A DNA stretch of 64,000 bases, taken from Pseudomonas graminis (GTDB taxonomy: Bacteria; Pseudomonadota; Gammaproteobacteria; Pseudomonadales; Pseudomonadaceae). The stretch is from contig NZ_MDEN01000061.1 of the NCBI RefSeq assembly GCF_001705435.1, positions 248,001 to 312,000 of the forward strand, read 5' to 3'. The notes beneath the pieces are model-generated. The model was not told the DNA's origin. It did not search any database and worked only from the letters and a program-made list of their open reading frames with translations. Made by a program: the position numbers and the translations under genes. Every line of letters starts with the position of its first letter. Position 1 is the first letter of the stretch. Shown in pieces: positions 1-11,703 of the stretch.

Positions 1-74
1 GCGAGCATGGTGCCGCTGAGGCCACCGCCGACGATGAGGATGTCGGCATCAGGTCCATTGTGTTCAGCGCTCAT
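1..74 (-). CDS. FAD/NAD(P)-dependent oxidoreductase, N-terminal fragment
   Basis: Only the first 24 codons lie in the window; the gene runs off the left edge. The start ATG at 72-74 is preceded on the minus strand by a strong purine-rich ribosome site (AAGGGGGGAAG). The visible peptide contains DILIVGGGLSG, the beta-strand and glycine-rich turn that bind the ADP part of FAD or NAD in Rossmann-fold flavoproteins. The gene follows rlmM in the same direction with a gap of 76 bases, so cotranscription is possible. Substrate and subfamily cannot be judged from this fragment. Confidence 0.7.
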   Translation of the reverse strand, partial: MSAEHNGPDADILIVGGGLSGTML

Positions 75-150
75 TGCTTCCCCCCTTCTCTTCGCCTCGC
101 AGGCGCGCATGGCTGATTATGGACAGCGTGGCACCGGATTCAACCCAACG

Positions 151-1218
151 TCAGCCCTTGCGTTTCATGTCCAGGCGCCGCAGATGGCAGGTCACTTCTT
201 CGCGGTCGTGGTACAGCTGCTTGCAGCCGATGGAAACCTTGACGCCGCGGGCCTTGAAGCCGTCTTCGATGCGCTCCAGCAAGCGTCGCACTTCGGCGTA
301 ACGCTGCTTCATCGGCAACTTGAGATTGACCACCGCCTCGCGGCACAAACCCTCGCCCAGCCAGGTTTCCAGCAGCGCGGCGTTGCGTGCGGGCTTTTCG
401 ACGATGTCGCAGACCATCCAGTCCACCGGCTGACGGGGCTTGAAGGTAAAGCCGTCGGCCATCAGGTGCTGCACCAGCCCGGTGTCCATCAGGCTTTCGG
501 CCATCGGACCGTTATCGATGGCGGTGACCAGCATGCCGCGCCGCACCAGTTGGTAGGTCCAGCCCCCGGGCGCCGCGCCCAGGTCGACGCCGGTCATGTC
601 GCCCGACAGGCGCTCGTCCCACTGATCACGGGGGATGAAGTGATGCCAGGCCTCTTCCAGCTTGAGGGTCGAGCGGCTGGGCGCTTCCCGGGGGAATTTC
701 AGGCGCGGAATGCCCATGGGCCACATCGCCGAGTTGTTCGCGTCGGCCAGCCCAAGGAACACTTCGCGCCCGCTTTTAAAAGTCAGCAGCAAACGCGGCA
801 GGCTCGGGTTGTCGACCAGTTTGCCGGCCTTCTCCAGCGCCTTGCGCAATGGCGCCTCGAACTTGCGGCAGAACGTCGAAAGCTCCTTGCCGTCGTTGGT
901 GTCGACCACTTCCAGCCACAGGCTGCCGCACGGCGCAAAGCCGGCCATGTACTCGAGGATCACACTGATGCGGTCGGTTTCCGGCAGCTGGACAAACACG
1001 CCACGGGCCCACTGCCGGGGGAAAATCAGCTCGCGGAACTTCAGGCTGTTCATCAGCCGCTCTGCACCCTCGGGCTCGGTGCAGATGAATTCCGCAAAGG
1101 CGGCGTCGGTCTTCGCCTTGGCGTAGCCGGACACCTCAAGGCGGGCGGCGTACTCGCTGAGCTCCGAGCAGACCTCGCTTTCGAAGCCGGGGCGGCAATG
1201 CATGAAAAGGGTGTTCAC
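151..1218 (-). CDS. rlmM: 23S rRNA 2'-O-ribose C2498 methyltransferase RlmM
   Basis: RlmM is a cytoplasmic SAM-dependent enzyme that methylates the ribose of C2498 in 23S rRNA. The 355-residue product is close to the roughly 360 residues usual for the family. The second half has the FtsJ-like Rossmann fold: LGAAPGGWTYQL is the SAM-binding loop and DWMVCDIVEKP the acidic motif near the active site. The N-terminal half (NTLFMHCRPGFE onward) is the THUMP-like RNA-binding part typical of RlmM. I chose GTG at 1216-1218 because GGAGA lies about 8 bases upstream and because family members begin with MNTLFMHCRPGFE; the longer in-frame ATG at 1284 lacks such a site. The gene is divergent from acnA, as I recall it in other pseudomonads. 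Confidence 0.93.
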   Translation of the reverse strand: MNTLFMHCRPGFESEVCSELSEYAARLEVSGYAKAKTDAAFAEFICTEPEGAERLMNSLKFRELIFPRQWARGVFVQLPETDRISVILEYMAGFAPCGSLWLEVVDTNDGKELSTFCRKFEAPLRKALEKAGKLVDNPSLPRLLLTFKSGREVFLGLADANNSAMWPMGIPRLKFPREAPSRSTLKLEEAWHHFIPRDQWDERLSGDMTGVDLGAAPGGWTYQLVRRGMLVTAIDNGPMAESLMDTGLVQHLMADGFTFKPRQPVDWMVCDIVEKPARNAALLETWLGEGLCREAVVNLKLPMKQRYAEVRRLLERIEDGFKARGVKVSIGCKQLYHDREEVTCHLRRLDMKRKG

Positions 1219-1453
1219 GGGACGGTCTCCTCGCGCGCCACGAATCGAGTCGCGGCGCAAGCTGTACATGAGGATTAACCTCAATGACTCGAAAGCGGCG
1301 CATGATAGCCGAATCAGGAACCACTGGCTCAGCCGGTGGGTCCAGTACTACTCAACGATCATTTAAAGCCGCCAACCAGAGCGCTGCTGCAAGCCCCGTC
1401 TTACCGTCGATCGCCCGTCCGCGCGTGCTGCGCGGACCGTCAAGGAGTCAGTC

Positions 1454-4195
<2,742 letters not shown>

Positions 4196-4237
4196 GGCGA
4201 TGTCTGGCTAGAAGATGATGGCGCTTGTCCGGGCCTC

Positions 4238-4285
4238 TTCCCGGCTGAAGCCGGTCCTACATGTGGGACCGGCTTTAGCCGGGAA
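4238..4285. repeat. REP doublet (hairpin-forming) after acnA
   Basis: Two copies of the TTCCCGGCT(G/A)AAGCCGGTCC-type REP face each other across a few bases, giving an almost perfect hairpin of about 48 bases. The same unit recurs near 29717, 35323, 35400, 45344, 45540 and 45610. Such REP pairs (REPINs) are typical of intergenic DNA in pseudomonads. Confidence 0.85.
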
Positions 4286-4471
4286 TGCGTCGTCTGCCTC
4301 ACCGCAAGTTGCCAGTGTCCAAACCAAATCCGTCGTTATCAGAAACGCCCTACACAACCTCCGCCCTGCATCCCCGAAATAATCGGACCAACTCCACGTT
4401 TGATCCGACATACACCCGTGTTTAATCAACGTTAAAATCGCCAGCCTATTCCGACACTCAAGGTCGACTCC

Positions 4472-5263
4472 ATGTCGGTGCAACGCTGGACTTCCCTCTT
4501 TCTGCTCTCTCTCGGCTACTGCCTGGCGCTGCTCTACGGCCAGCTCAGCGTGCCCGTGGTTATCACGTTCGGACTGCTGATCATGGCCGGCATCTGCGTC
4601 AGCCATTTCCAGCACCGCGCCGTGCGCCTATTCGGTCACGCCCTGTTCATCGCCATCGCGGCGGGGCTGGCCAGTCACTGGTTGCCCGGTTTCCTCAGCG
4701 CCAGAGCGATTGCCGGCGTGCGCCTCAGCCCCGAGGCCGCGCCGTATTCGATGTACCTGAACCTCGACAATCCTCTCATCGGCTTCTGGATCGCCATCGC
4801 CTGCCCCTGGGTGTTTATCGCGTTGAGTCCCAAACGCTGGCTGGGCGTCACCAGCATCGCGCTGCCCGTCACCGCCGCCGCGTGTTTATCAACCGCAATG
4901 TTGATGGGCCTCGTCGGCTGGTCGCCCAAGTGGCCCGAGCAAACGGGCATCTGGGCGCTGAACAACCTGCTGCTGGTCGCGCTGACCGAGGAACTGCTGT
5001 TTCGCGGTTACCTGCAGGGCAGTTTGAAAAGATGGCTGCAACACTTCCCCTGCCACGACGCCCTCGCAATCGGGGCGGCATCTGCGCTGTTCGGCCTCGC
5101 GCACATCGGTGCCGGGTGGGAATGGGCGCTTGTGGCGGGCATCGCGGGCGTGGGTTATGGCGTTGCCTGTCGCCTGGGCGGTCTGCCCGCTGCCGTGCTC
5201 ACCCACTTCGGCCTGAACCTGCTGCATTTCAGCGTGTTCACCTACCCGATGTTCGACCGGTAA
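4472..5263 (+). CDS. CPBP-family intramembrane metalloprotease
   Basis: This 263-residue, very hydrophobic protein has about eight candidate membrane segments. It carries the full CPBP (Abi, Rce1-like) signature: EELLFRG with E173, E174 and R178, a histidine at 211 in LFGLAHIGAG, and THFGLNLLHF with H245 and N249. In this family the glutamates and histidines form the membrane-embedded metalloprotease site; substrates in Gammaproteobacteria are mostly unknown. It stands alone between REP DNA and aer with its own leader. The assignment to the family is firm; the function is not. Confidence 0.88.
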   Translation: MSVQRWTSLFLLSLGYCLALLYGQLSVPVVITFGLLIMAGICVSHFQHRAVRLFGHALFIAIAAGLASHWLPGFLSARAIAGVRLSPEAAPYSMYLNLDNPLIGFWIAIACPWVFIALSPKRWLGVTSIALPVTAAACLSTAMLMGLVGWSPKWPEQTGIWALNNLLLVALTEELLFRGYLQGSLKRWLQHFPCHDALAIGAASALFGLAHIGAGWEWALVAGIAGVGYGVACRLGGLPAAVLTHFGLNLLHFSVFTYPMFDR

Positions 5264-5364
5264 ACGCCTCCACGACACCCGACCTATGACGCAGTTCACA
5301 AAAGCTTAATATTTTTTCGCATCGGGCCGATAACCCTTCACAGCCTTCCTGGATCGAATAGCTC

Positions 5365-6930
5365 ATGCGAAATAACCAGCCCATCACTCAACGCGAACGG
5401 ACCTTCCCGGCGCAGCAACGGTTGATCTCTACCACCGATGCGCGCGGCGTCATCACCTATTGCAACGACGCCTTCATTGAAATAAGCGGTTTTTCCCAAG
5501 ATGAACTGATCAAGTCGCCCCACAACACCGTGCGTCATCCGGACGTGCCGGCGGCGGTCTTCGAACACATGTGGGCCACGCTCAAGCAGGGCCTGCCGTG
5601 GATGGGGATCGTCAAGAATCGCTGCAAGAACGGCGACCACTATTGGGTCAACGCTTACGTCACGCCGGTCTTCGAGAACAAGCAGGTAGTGGGCTTCGAG
5701 TCCGTGCGCATCAAGCCAACCGCTGAACAGGTGCGCCGCGCCGAAGCACTCTACAAACGCCTTAACAGCGGCAAAAGTGCCGTGCCAAGCCGCGACAAAT
5801 GGCTGCCGATGTTGCAGGACTGGCTGCCGTTCATTCTGGTCAGCCAAGTGAGCTTTTTGATTGGTGTGTGGCTGAATTCCCATTGGGGCTTCCTGCTCGC
5901 CGCCGGGCTGTCGGTCCCCCTTGGCCTGCTGGGGTTGAGCTGGCAACAGCGTGGCCTCAAGCGCCTGCTGCGCCTGGCCGAGCAAACCACGTCCGACCCG
6001 CTGATCGCGCAGATGTACACCGACAGTCGCGGCGCACAGGCGCGGCTGGAAATGTCGATCCTCAGCCAGGAAGCGCGTCTCAAGACGTGCCTCACCCGCC
6101 TGCAGGACACCGCCGAACACCTCAACGCTCAGGCGCGTCAGTCCGACACCCTGGCCCAGGCCAGCTCCTGCGGCCTGGAACGTCAGCGCGTCGAAACCGA
6201 ACAGGTCGCCACCGCCGTCAACCAGATGGCTGCGACCACCCAGGAAGTCGCCAATCACGTGCAGCGCACCGCTGACGCCACACAGCAGGCCAACGAGCTG
6301 ACCCGTCGCGGCCGCGAGATCGCCAGTGACACCCGCGAAGCCATCCAGCGCTTGTCCACGTCGGTGGGCGAAACCGGCCTGACCGTGACTCAGCTGGCCA
6401 AGGACAGCAACGAAATCGGTGGCGTCGTCGATGTCATCAAAGGCATCGCCGACCAGACCAACCTGCTGGCCCTGAACGCCGCCATCGAAGCCGCTCGTGC
6501 GGGCGAAATGGGTCGTGGCTTTGCCGTCGTCGCCGATGAAGTCCGACAACTCGCCCAACGCACCACAGAATCCACCGGCCAGATCCACGCCCTCATCGCC
6601 AAGCTGCAACAGACGGCCACCAACGCGGTGCAGACCATGGACACAGGCCGGCGCCAGGCTGAAGAAGGTGTCGAGCAAGTCATGGAAGCCGACAGGGCGC
6701 TGGTGGGCATCAGCGACGCGGTGGCCAACATCACCGACATGACCACGCAGATCGCCGCTGCCACTGAGGAGCAAAGCTCGGTCGCAGAAGAGGTCAGCCG
6801 CAACATCAGCACCATCGCGCATCTGGCCGACCAGACCTCCGACGAGGCCCGTCGCTCTGCCGCGCTCAGTGCGGAACTGACCCACACAGCCAACACGCAA
6901 TACTCACTGGTGGAACGCTTTAACCGCTGA
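5365..6930 (+). CDS. aer: Aerotaxis-type methyl-accepting chemotaxis receptor (PAS, membrane anchor, MA)
   Basis: This is a signal transducer that passes redox or oxygen information to CheW/CheA. The 521-residue protein starts with a PAS domain (about residues 15-110; [17 protein letters not shown]), followed by a hydrophobic hairpin near 153-193 that anchors it to the inner membrane, then a coiled-coil signalling region. The invariant hairpin tip of the MA domain is seen in [20 protein letters not shown] followed by [15 protein letters not shown]. There is no periplasmic ligand domain, as expected for Aer. From memory, aer adjoins acnA in P. aeruginosa as well. A strong terminator follows. 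No clear Shine-Dalgarno precedes the ATG. Confidence 0.9.
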   Translation: MRNNQPITQRERTFPAQQRLISTTDARGVITYCNDAFIEISGFSQDELIKSPHNTVRHPDVPAAVFEHMWATLKQGLPWMGIVKNRCKNGDHYWVNAYVTPVFENKQVVGFESVRIKPTAEQVRRAEALYKRLNSGKSAVPSRDKWLPMLQDWLPFILVSQVSFLIGVWLNSHWGFLLAAGLSVPLGLLGLSWQQRGLKRLLRLAEQTTSDPLIAQMYTDSRGAQARLEMSILSQEARLKTCLTRLQDTAEHLNAQARQSDTLAQASSCGLERQRVETEQVATAVNQMAATTQEVANHVQRTADATQQANELTRRGREIASDTREAIQRLSTSVGETGLTVTQLAKDSNEIGGVVDVIKGIADQTNLLALNAAIEAARAGEMGRGFAVVADEVRQLAQRTTESTGQIHALIAKLQQTATNAVQTMDTGRRQAEEGVEQVMEADRALVGISDAVANITDMTTQIAAATEEQSSVAEEVSRNISTIAHLADQTSDEARRSAALSAELTHTANTQYSLVERFNR

Positions 6931-6950
6931 GTGATTGACGGGTTAAACGA

Positions 6951-6985
6951 AGGCCCCGGCAGATCGTCTGCCGGGGCCTTTTTGT
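6951..6985 (+). terminator. Rho-independent terminator of aer
   Basis: A perfect 13-bp stem (AGGCCCCGGCAGA and its complement) with a TCG loop is followed by TTTTTG, 20 bases after the aer stop codon. Confidence 0.93.
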
Positions 6986-7063
6986 TTGTGTCGGGGTTTA
7001 AGTAGGACATTTCTGAAAATCATTTGGGAGTGCGGTTTTTGGTTTGTAGCGGGGGGTTGGGTG

Positions 7064-7092
7064 TTGACAGGATTTGTAGAACTCTATTAGTT
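7064..7092 (+). promoter_or_regulatory. Candidate sigma70 promoter of the 217-aa Ig-like gene
   Basis: TTGACA at 7064-7069 and TATTAG at 7085-7090 are separated by 15 bases in AT-rich DNA about 120 bases before the gene. The same arrangement (TTGACA, 15 bases, TATTAT) occurs before the paralogue at 11704. The short spacer makes this tentative. Confidence 0.35.
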
Positions 7093-7209
7093 GATTATTG
7101 AAAGACGATAGATAGTTACCACCATTAGTGGGGTATTTGTTGATCTGAATAATTAATCATATGCACTTTCTGCAAATAGCGTGTAGAGATGCGTCAAGTG
7201 GAGATACTT

Positions 7210-7863
7210 ATGAAGTCGGCAGGTCTAGCTGCACCTTCTGTACCCGTGGCTGAGAGTGATGGCCTCATAAAGCTCGCGAATATAACCCAGAACCTTTCTG
7301 TAGTTGTGGAGGCATGGGCGTACTCAGATGAGGGGGATGTCTTTCAGCTGATGGTCAACGGCATTACTGTTGGGCAGGCCCAACCAATACCTGTGCCGCT
7401 GCCGCTACCAGGAACGCTCTTGTCACTTACATTGCCCATAGAAGAACTGGAGAAAGGAGGACACTACCGAATCGCTTACAGAGTCACAAACATGCCAGGT
7501 GGCATTACCGTTGAGTCGCCGTCGACCACAATTCGCATAGACCGCACAAAACCCGGCGCCACCCTCCTCGCCCCCCTCATCTTCCCCACCGCCACCCTCG
7601 GTGATCAACTCATTGGCCTCCTGCCAAGCTACGCCGGCATGGCACCTGGCGATGTCATCCAGACATTACTCAACGGCGTTGCAGGCCCGTCCCATCAGGT
7701 CCAGGCGGATGAGCTCACCCTCAGACCCGTCGAAATCGCGTTCAGCCGCGAACACCTGCAAGCCCATGCAGCCGAAACGGTGTCCGTCGAGTACTTCGTC
7801 ACCGACCGGGCGGGCAACGTCTCCATCACCAGCCTCCCGACCCTGGTTTCAATTAAATTGTAA
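7210..7863 (+). CDS. Ig-like repeat protein of unknown function (217 aa, two repeats)
   Basis: I do not recognise a named gene. The product consists of two beta-rich repeats of about 100 residues joined by IRIDRTKPGATLLAPLIFP (residues 108-126), the same linker as in the proteins at 11704 and 13633 (IDRTAPG.PQLA). The second repeat contains SYAGMAPGDVIQTLLNG and ends in VTDRAGNVSITSLPT, as in its paralogues. There is no signal peptide or membrane segment. The start at 7210 has GGAG six bases upstream; an ATG at 7189 has none. The DNA changes at the linker: 51 of 100 bases are G or C in 7441-7540, but 69 of 100 in 7551-7650. A terminator follows. An adhesin-like or protein-binding role is only an inference. 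Confidence 0.75.
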   Translation: MKSAGLAAPSVPVAESDGLIKLANITQNLSVVVEAWAYSDEGDVFQLMVNGITVGQAQPIPVPLPLPGTLLSLTLPIEELEKGGHYRIAYRVTNMPGGITVESPSTTIRIDRTKPGATLLAPLIFPTATLGDQLIGLLPSYAGMAPGDVIQTLLNGVAGPSHQVQADELTLRPVEIAFSREHLQAHAAETVSVEYFVTDRAGNVSITSLPTLVSIKL

Positions 7864-7902
7864 CCGGCGTTCGCGCCATTCATCTGAATACCAAAAGTAA
7901 CC

Positions 7903-7929
7903 ACCTCCACGCTAATGCGTGGAGGTTTT
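7903..7929 (+). terminator. Rho-independent terminator of the 217-aa Ig-like gene
   Basis: A perfect 10-bp stem, ACCTCCACGC with its complement around a TAAT loop, is followed by TTTG, 40 bases after the stop codon. Confidence 0.85.
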
Positions 7930-8168
7930 GTCAACAAATTCGCCTTAAGAAAATAATTTAAATTATTTTTGGGCATCTCGATTCCACAGAACCTACATCT
8001 CCGTAGGAAGTGTCTGATGGACTACCAAAATTTTATAGACTACGCGCGATACATAATTATTTAAATCGCTCAAAAAACCCCTGAAAACGGCCGGACTCAC
8101 ACATTAAAGATCTATTCAACCGCGAATTTTTTTCAAAGAAGCCATGCAATCCCATGCACTTCGCTTGT

Positions 8169-8197
8169 TTGACAGTACTATTTTTCGAATCGATCAT
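8169..8197 (+). promoter_or_regulatory. Candidate sigma70 promoter of the 221-aa Ig-like gene
   Basis: A perfect -35 box TTGACA (8169-8174) lies 17 bases from GATCAT (8192-8197), a four-of-six match to TATAAT. This would give an untranslated leader of about 80 bases before the ATG at 8286. Confidence 0.4.
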
Positions 8198-8285
8198 AGG
8201 CATGTGCAGCGCCGCAGTCCTACAAGCAAGCGCACAACACACAATCCTGTAATCCTCGCACTAGCGATCTGATCAAGGAGTTCCA

Positions 8286-8951
8286 ATGGAAGATGAAACG
8301 GATATCCAGCCGTCACCCCACTCACAACCGATCGAGCCAGATAACAATAAAAAATTAACAGTACCAAACCCGAAAAATACTCGCAGGACCAAACGCAAAC
8401 CACCCGGCAAGAGTTCAATCCCGCTCTACGAAGATCTGCAGGCGGTGCCACCCGTGGCCAAGAGTGCGGCTGAACAGGCGATGGTCTACGCCGGCCAGCT
8501 TCAAAACGCCCCAGGATTTCCCTGGCATCACGAAATGAAGGACCCACCTCCGGCGCCTGTATTCGAAGCGCCTTTCATCACCGGTGCCGACCCCGAAGGC
8601 CCGACCGACGCCCAGTTGAACGTGGGCATCTACATCAACATCCCGCGCTCTCCGAAACTGTGGTTTGGGGATCACCTGAAGCTGCGCTGGGGTCACAACA
8701 CGTTCTACACCACCGTCGGCAAGGTAGAAGGTCGCAAAGGCCCTCGCCTGGTTCAGTACCTCAACAATGAAACTCTCGCGGACTACGAGAGCGGGTGCGT
8801 CGAGGTGCGCTACGAAGTGGTGAGGCGCGCCAGGCTCGTGGGCATTTCGGAAACGCTCACCGTCAACCTGCCCCGCCTGAGGAAGCGACGCGGCAAAGGC
8901 TCGCCCCTTGGCCGTCCACCGCGACGGCGCCGGATGCAGCCCAAACCCTGA
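8286..8951 (+). CDS. Single Ig-like repeat protein with basic tail, unknown function
   Basis: AAGGAG six bases before the ATG supports the start. Residues 1-45 are polar, lysine- and proline-rich and probably disordered. Residues 105-196 form one copy of the Ig-like repeat: FGDHLKLRWGHN matches the strand of the form D.I.LYWG in the 621-aa paralogue, and VRYEVVRRARLVGISETLTV matches its closing strands of the form ITYSVTRQNQPNGTSLPTVV. Residues 197-221 are extremely basic (RLRKRRGKG, PPRRRR). No signal peptide is present. The first 120 bases are AT-rich, the remainder GC-rich, echoing the mosaic structure of the neighbours. The basic tail could bind nucleic acid or an acidic surface; this is inference. 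Confidence 0.75.
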   Translation: MEDETDIQPSPHSQPIEPDNNKKLTVPNPKNTRRTKRKPPGKSSIPLYEDLQAVPPVAKSAAEQAMVYAGQLQNAPGFPWHHEMKDPPPAPVFEAPFITGADPEGPTDAQLNVGIYINIPRSPKLWFGDHLKLRWGHNTFYTTVGKVEGRKGPRLVQYLNNETLADYESGCVEVRYEVVRRARLVGISETLTVNLPRLRKRRGKGSPLGRPPRRRRMQPKP

Positions 8952-8960
8952 GCCCACGTA

Positions 8961-8996
8961 AAAAAGCCCCGACTGCATCGCTGCAGCCGGGGCTTT
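8961..8996. terminator. Bidirectional terminator between convergent genes
   Basis: AAAGCCCCG.CTGCA pairs with TGCAG.CGGGGCTTT around a short loop, with A-rich flank on the left and T-rich flank on the right. It lies between the convergent 221-aa gene and the autotransporter gene and can serve both. Confidence 0.85.
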
Positions 8997-9027
8997 GGAA
9001 CCGCGTTTCAATCAACTGACGCGAATG

Positions 9028-11334
9028 TCAGAACGCCAGACGCACCCCCACGTTCGCACCCCAAGGCTGCTCAACATGCTCACCCTTCATGTAATCGAAA
9101 TCAGCGTGCACCTGGAGTCGCTCGGACAGCGACACCGAAACACCTGCACCCAATTCCGCGCGGGAGCCGAACAAGTCGTTGTCAAAACGCTGACCGTTCA
9201 CGCTGACGTCATTACTGCGGGAGAACTCGTGGGCCATCGCCACTCGCGCGTACGGTTTAACAATGCCGCCGTCTTTCAGCGTGAAGCTGCGCCCCACGGT
9301 AGTGCCGACCTTGCCCAGCATAGACTGCGTCTGGTTGGTCCTGGCCTGCATGCCGTTGTCCAGCGCGTAGCTGCTGCCATCGATCCAGACGCTGGACACC
9401 TGCGCGAACGGCTCGACGAAATACTCATCGCCCAGCTTTATATGCTTGCCGACTTCCAGCGATCCACCCAATGCCTTGCTGCTGTAATCGCCTTTTGCTT
9501 TGGTGCCATCGCTCATCGCCACCTTGGACTGGTTATGGAACTGGTTCAGTTTCACCACGCCGTCCAGGTAATAACCGCCCTCCGACAACCACGTGCCATA
9601 CGCGCCGACGTAGTAGCTGTCGACCTGACCCGACGTGCCTCGACCGATGTCCAGATCCGACTTGCTGTAACCCCCCATCAAGCCGAGCAACAGCTGACCG
9701 TTGCTCACGGGCACGGGCGCATCCGCACCGAACGACAAACCCTGCTGCTTCTGGCTGTAGTCGACACCGGAATCCAGCGCCGCATTGAAACGACTGCCAT
9801 AGGTACGCATCCAGCCGCCGCCCTGCCCTTGGCCGCGCACCTCCCCCATGCGACTGCGCAACGTCGTCAACTCGCTGTTCCATACCGTCGGTGCGGTATT
9901 GAACAACGCCAGCGCACTTTTCGTGGAAGGGCTGATCTCCTTGCCGGAGCCGACGATAAACCAGTCAGAGCCCTGGCGTTCGAGCTCGTAGGAATACACC
10001 CCAAGATCTGCCCGACCGCCCACCAGCCCGAACTCCGCATCCCCGCCTTCGGTGTGAACCACCCGAAGCGGATCGAACTCGGCGGGGACGGCTTCAGTGC
10101 CGGTGTTCTGGATACGCAGTCGATGCCTGCCCGACGCCTCCCCATTCACGCTGAGCAGGTCGCCGGTGCCGTCGTCGAGGTTGATACGCATATCGAACAG
10201 CCCGGAGCCGGACAGCTTGCCCAGCGAAAGCGAATGAAAGCCGTCTCCGGTGAAGCCAACGCTGCCGCCGTCCAGCGCGAGCGAATTAACGCTGTTATCC
10301 GCCGCAAGCTGCCAGCGACCACTGGAATCGATGGTCACGGAATCGCCATTGACGATATTCCCGTTCAACTGCCCGTGATTGCGCAGCACCACGTTGAGGG
10401 TGCTGGTGTCGTCGGCGACGAAATCACCGGAGAGGGTGCTGTTGATCACTTTTACGTTGGCGGTACTTTCTGACTGGACACTAATAAGTACTCCCGAGCC
10501 TGACTCAAGGCTAGATCCCTCGCGAATTATTATGTCCGCTGTCGTCTCTTGAGCCCTGCTGCTAAGCCTATCAACCACTATCGCGGCCCCAGTTCCAGCG
10601 CTTATAGAGGAATTAGCAATATCCAGATGGTTTTCCTGCTCGGTTATGTTAGATGCACCGTTAACTATGTAGATGGCATTCACTTCACCCACGATGCTGC
10701 TGTTATCCGTTACATGAGCGACTCCACCGCTAAGACGCATACCTCCGGCCTTAAGCGCCCCATCAGCACTGATTCCCTTCACTACTGAATTGGCGAGCCA
10801 AATCTCCCCCGTTGCACCGACCCCCAGTCCGTACAGACTTCCAGTGATAGAGCTATTAGTAACATGAGCTTGAGAGCGCGTGATCAGATCGGTTTCAGTA
10901 AGCAGGAGTTGCAATCCCAGCCCTTGCGCATTTTCAACTGTTGTGCCGACTAGTTTCAGGTCTCCAGAGCTTACAGCAATCCCATTCCTCACTAATCCAG
11001 CATGAACATTCACCTCCGAATGACTCATAGCGATGGAGTTAACGACCCCGCCTTCCAAGACATTTAATATGCCACCGTTCGTCACCAAATAACTTTGAGA
11101 GGCCGCTGAAGAATCCACGTTAACAATAGTGTCGTCGACTGGCACGAAGGACTCGTCGGATTTCTTCGGCGTCGGTAGGTTATAACGGTCGACATCCGCG
11201 AACTTGGTAAATTCAAGCGCCGTCGGCACGAAGCTTACCTGTTGAGCCCAAAGCGCTGGCGAAATCACACCCATCGCCAGTGCTAAAACGTTTGGTTTCG
11301 CTCCTAATAGCAAAACTTCCCTGAGTGACGACAC
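9028..11334 (-). CDS. Classical (type Va) autotransporter with pertactin-like passenger
   Basis: This is a predicted outer-membrane protein that exposes its own passenger. From the GTG at 11332-11334, preceded by GGAGG, the product is 768 residues: an N-terminal signal segment ending in SPALWAQ, a Ser/Thr/Gly-rich beta-helical passenger to about residue 480, an autochaperone-like piece (WNSELTTLRSRMGEVRG), and a 12-strand barrel domain from about 505 ending in the typical terminal phenylalanine (VGVRLAF). A longer in-frame ATG at 11427 exists but adds an unlikely N-terminus. No protease triad or RGD was seen. Composition is split: 63 of 100 bases are G or C in 10201-10300 but 49 of 100 in 10561-10660, so the first 285 or so codons differ in origin from the rest. 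It is divergent from the Ig-like gene at 11704. Confidence 0.88.
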   Translation of the reverse strand: MSSLREVLLLGAKPNVLALAMGVISPALWAQQVSFVPTALEFTKFADVDRYNLPTPKKSDESFVPVDDTIVNVDSSAASQSYLVTNGGILNVLEGGVVNSIAMSHSEVNVHAGLVRNGIAVSSGDLKLVGTTVENAQGLGLQLLLTETDLITRSQAHVTNSSITGSLYGLGVGATGEIWLANSVVKGISADGALKAGGMRLSGGVAHVTDNSSIVGEVNAIYIVNGASNITEQENHLDIANSSISAGTGAAIVVDRLSSRAQETTADIIIREGSSLESGSGVLISVQSESTANVKVINSTLSGDFVADDTSTLNVVLRNHGQLNGNIVNGDSVTIDSSGRWQLAADNSVNSLALDGGSVGFTGDGFHSLSLGKLSGSGLFDMRINLDDGTGDLLSVNGEASGRHRLRIQNTGTEAVPAEFDPLRVVHTEGGDAEFGLVGGRADLGVYSYELERQGSDWFIVGSGKEISPSTKSALALFNTAPTVWNSELTTLRSRMGEVRGQGQGGGWMRTYGSRFNAALDSGVDYSQKQQGLSFGADAPVPVSNGQLLLGLMGGYSKSDLDIGRGTSGQVDSYYVGAYGTWLSEGGYYLDGVVKLNQFHNQSKVAMSDGTKAKGDYSSKALGGSLEVGKHIKLGDEYFVEPFAQVSSVWIDGSSYALDNGMQARTNQTQSMLGKVGTTVGRSFTLKDGGIVKPYARVAMAHEFSRSNDVSVNGQRFDNDLFGSRAELGAGVSVSLSERLQVHADFDYMKGEHVEQPWGANVGVRLAF

Positions 11335-11703
11335 ATCGCCTCCGATATCTGTGTATGGAAAGCAACGAGTATGGGCGCGCGATCGGCAACTAGGGAAAGT
11401 GGCCAAAAAATATCGAGTAGGAAACATCCGAAAAATATGAAGTCTGCGGCCTACATCTTTGAGGCTGAAACGCTAGCAAAACCGAGGATTCACGACCTAA
11501 TAAGTGCATGACTGTATTACGACAAGGAAATATTCATCTTACACAGACCTGGCTTTCCTACAAATCCGATCTTACCGCTTCGTTGACACGCCCTAGAAAA
11601 CGCTATTATTTAAATCAGGAAATGGCACTCCACCACTTCACAAAGATCCTGTCGGATGCATACAAATCCGAACAACAAAATAAGCGAACTCAAGGAATCA
11701 AAC
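11335..11703. other. AT-rich divergent promoter region, autotransporter and 621-aa Ig-like gene
   Basis: This 369-base space separates the two divergent starts. It contains a candidate rightward promoter at 11583-11609 and no convincing coding frame; short frames crossing it lack ribosome sites and good codon use. A leftward promoter is required but I could not single one out. Confidence 0.5.
11583..11609 (+). promoter_or_regulatory. Candidate sigma70 promoter of the 621-aa Ig-like gene
   Basis: TTGACA at 11583-11588 and TATTAT at 11604-11609 are 15 bases apart; TATTTA at 11607-11612 would give 18. The layout mirrors that before the paralogue at 7210. Confidence 0.42.

Larger units (their letters stand above)
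7864..8285. other. AT-rich intergenic stretch between two Ig-like genes
   Basis: After a terminator at 7903-7929 the DNA is notably AT-rich up to about 8400 and holds no open frame with convincing coding character. A candidate sigma70 promoter (TTGACA at 8169-8174) is the only signal I can point to. The composition matches the low-GC parts of the neighbouring genes and suggests shared foreign origin. Confidence 0.5.

Noticed and set aside
7-1278. 423-codon open frame on the plus strand
   Set aside because: Antisense shadow of rlmM; no ribosome site and low-complexity, His/Gln/Gly-rich translation typical of the antisense of GC-rich genes.
8057-8242. 61-codon minus-strand frame in the AT-rich gap
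   Set aside because: No ribosome site, no recognisable motif; overlaps the candidate promoter of the next gene.
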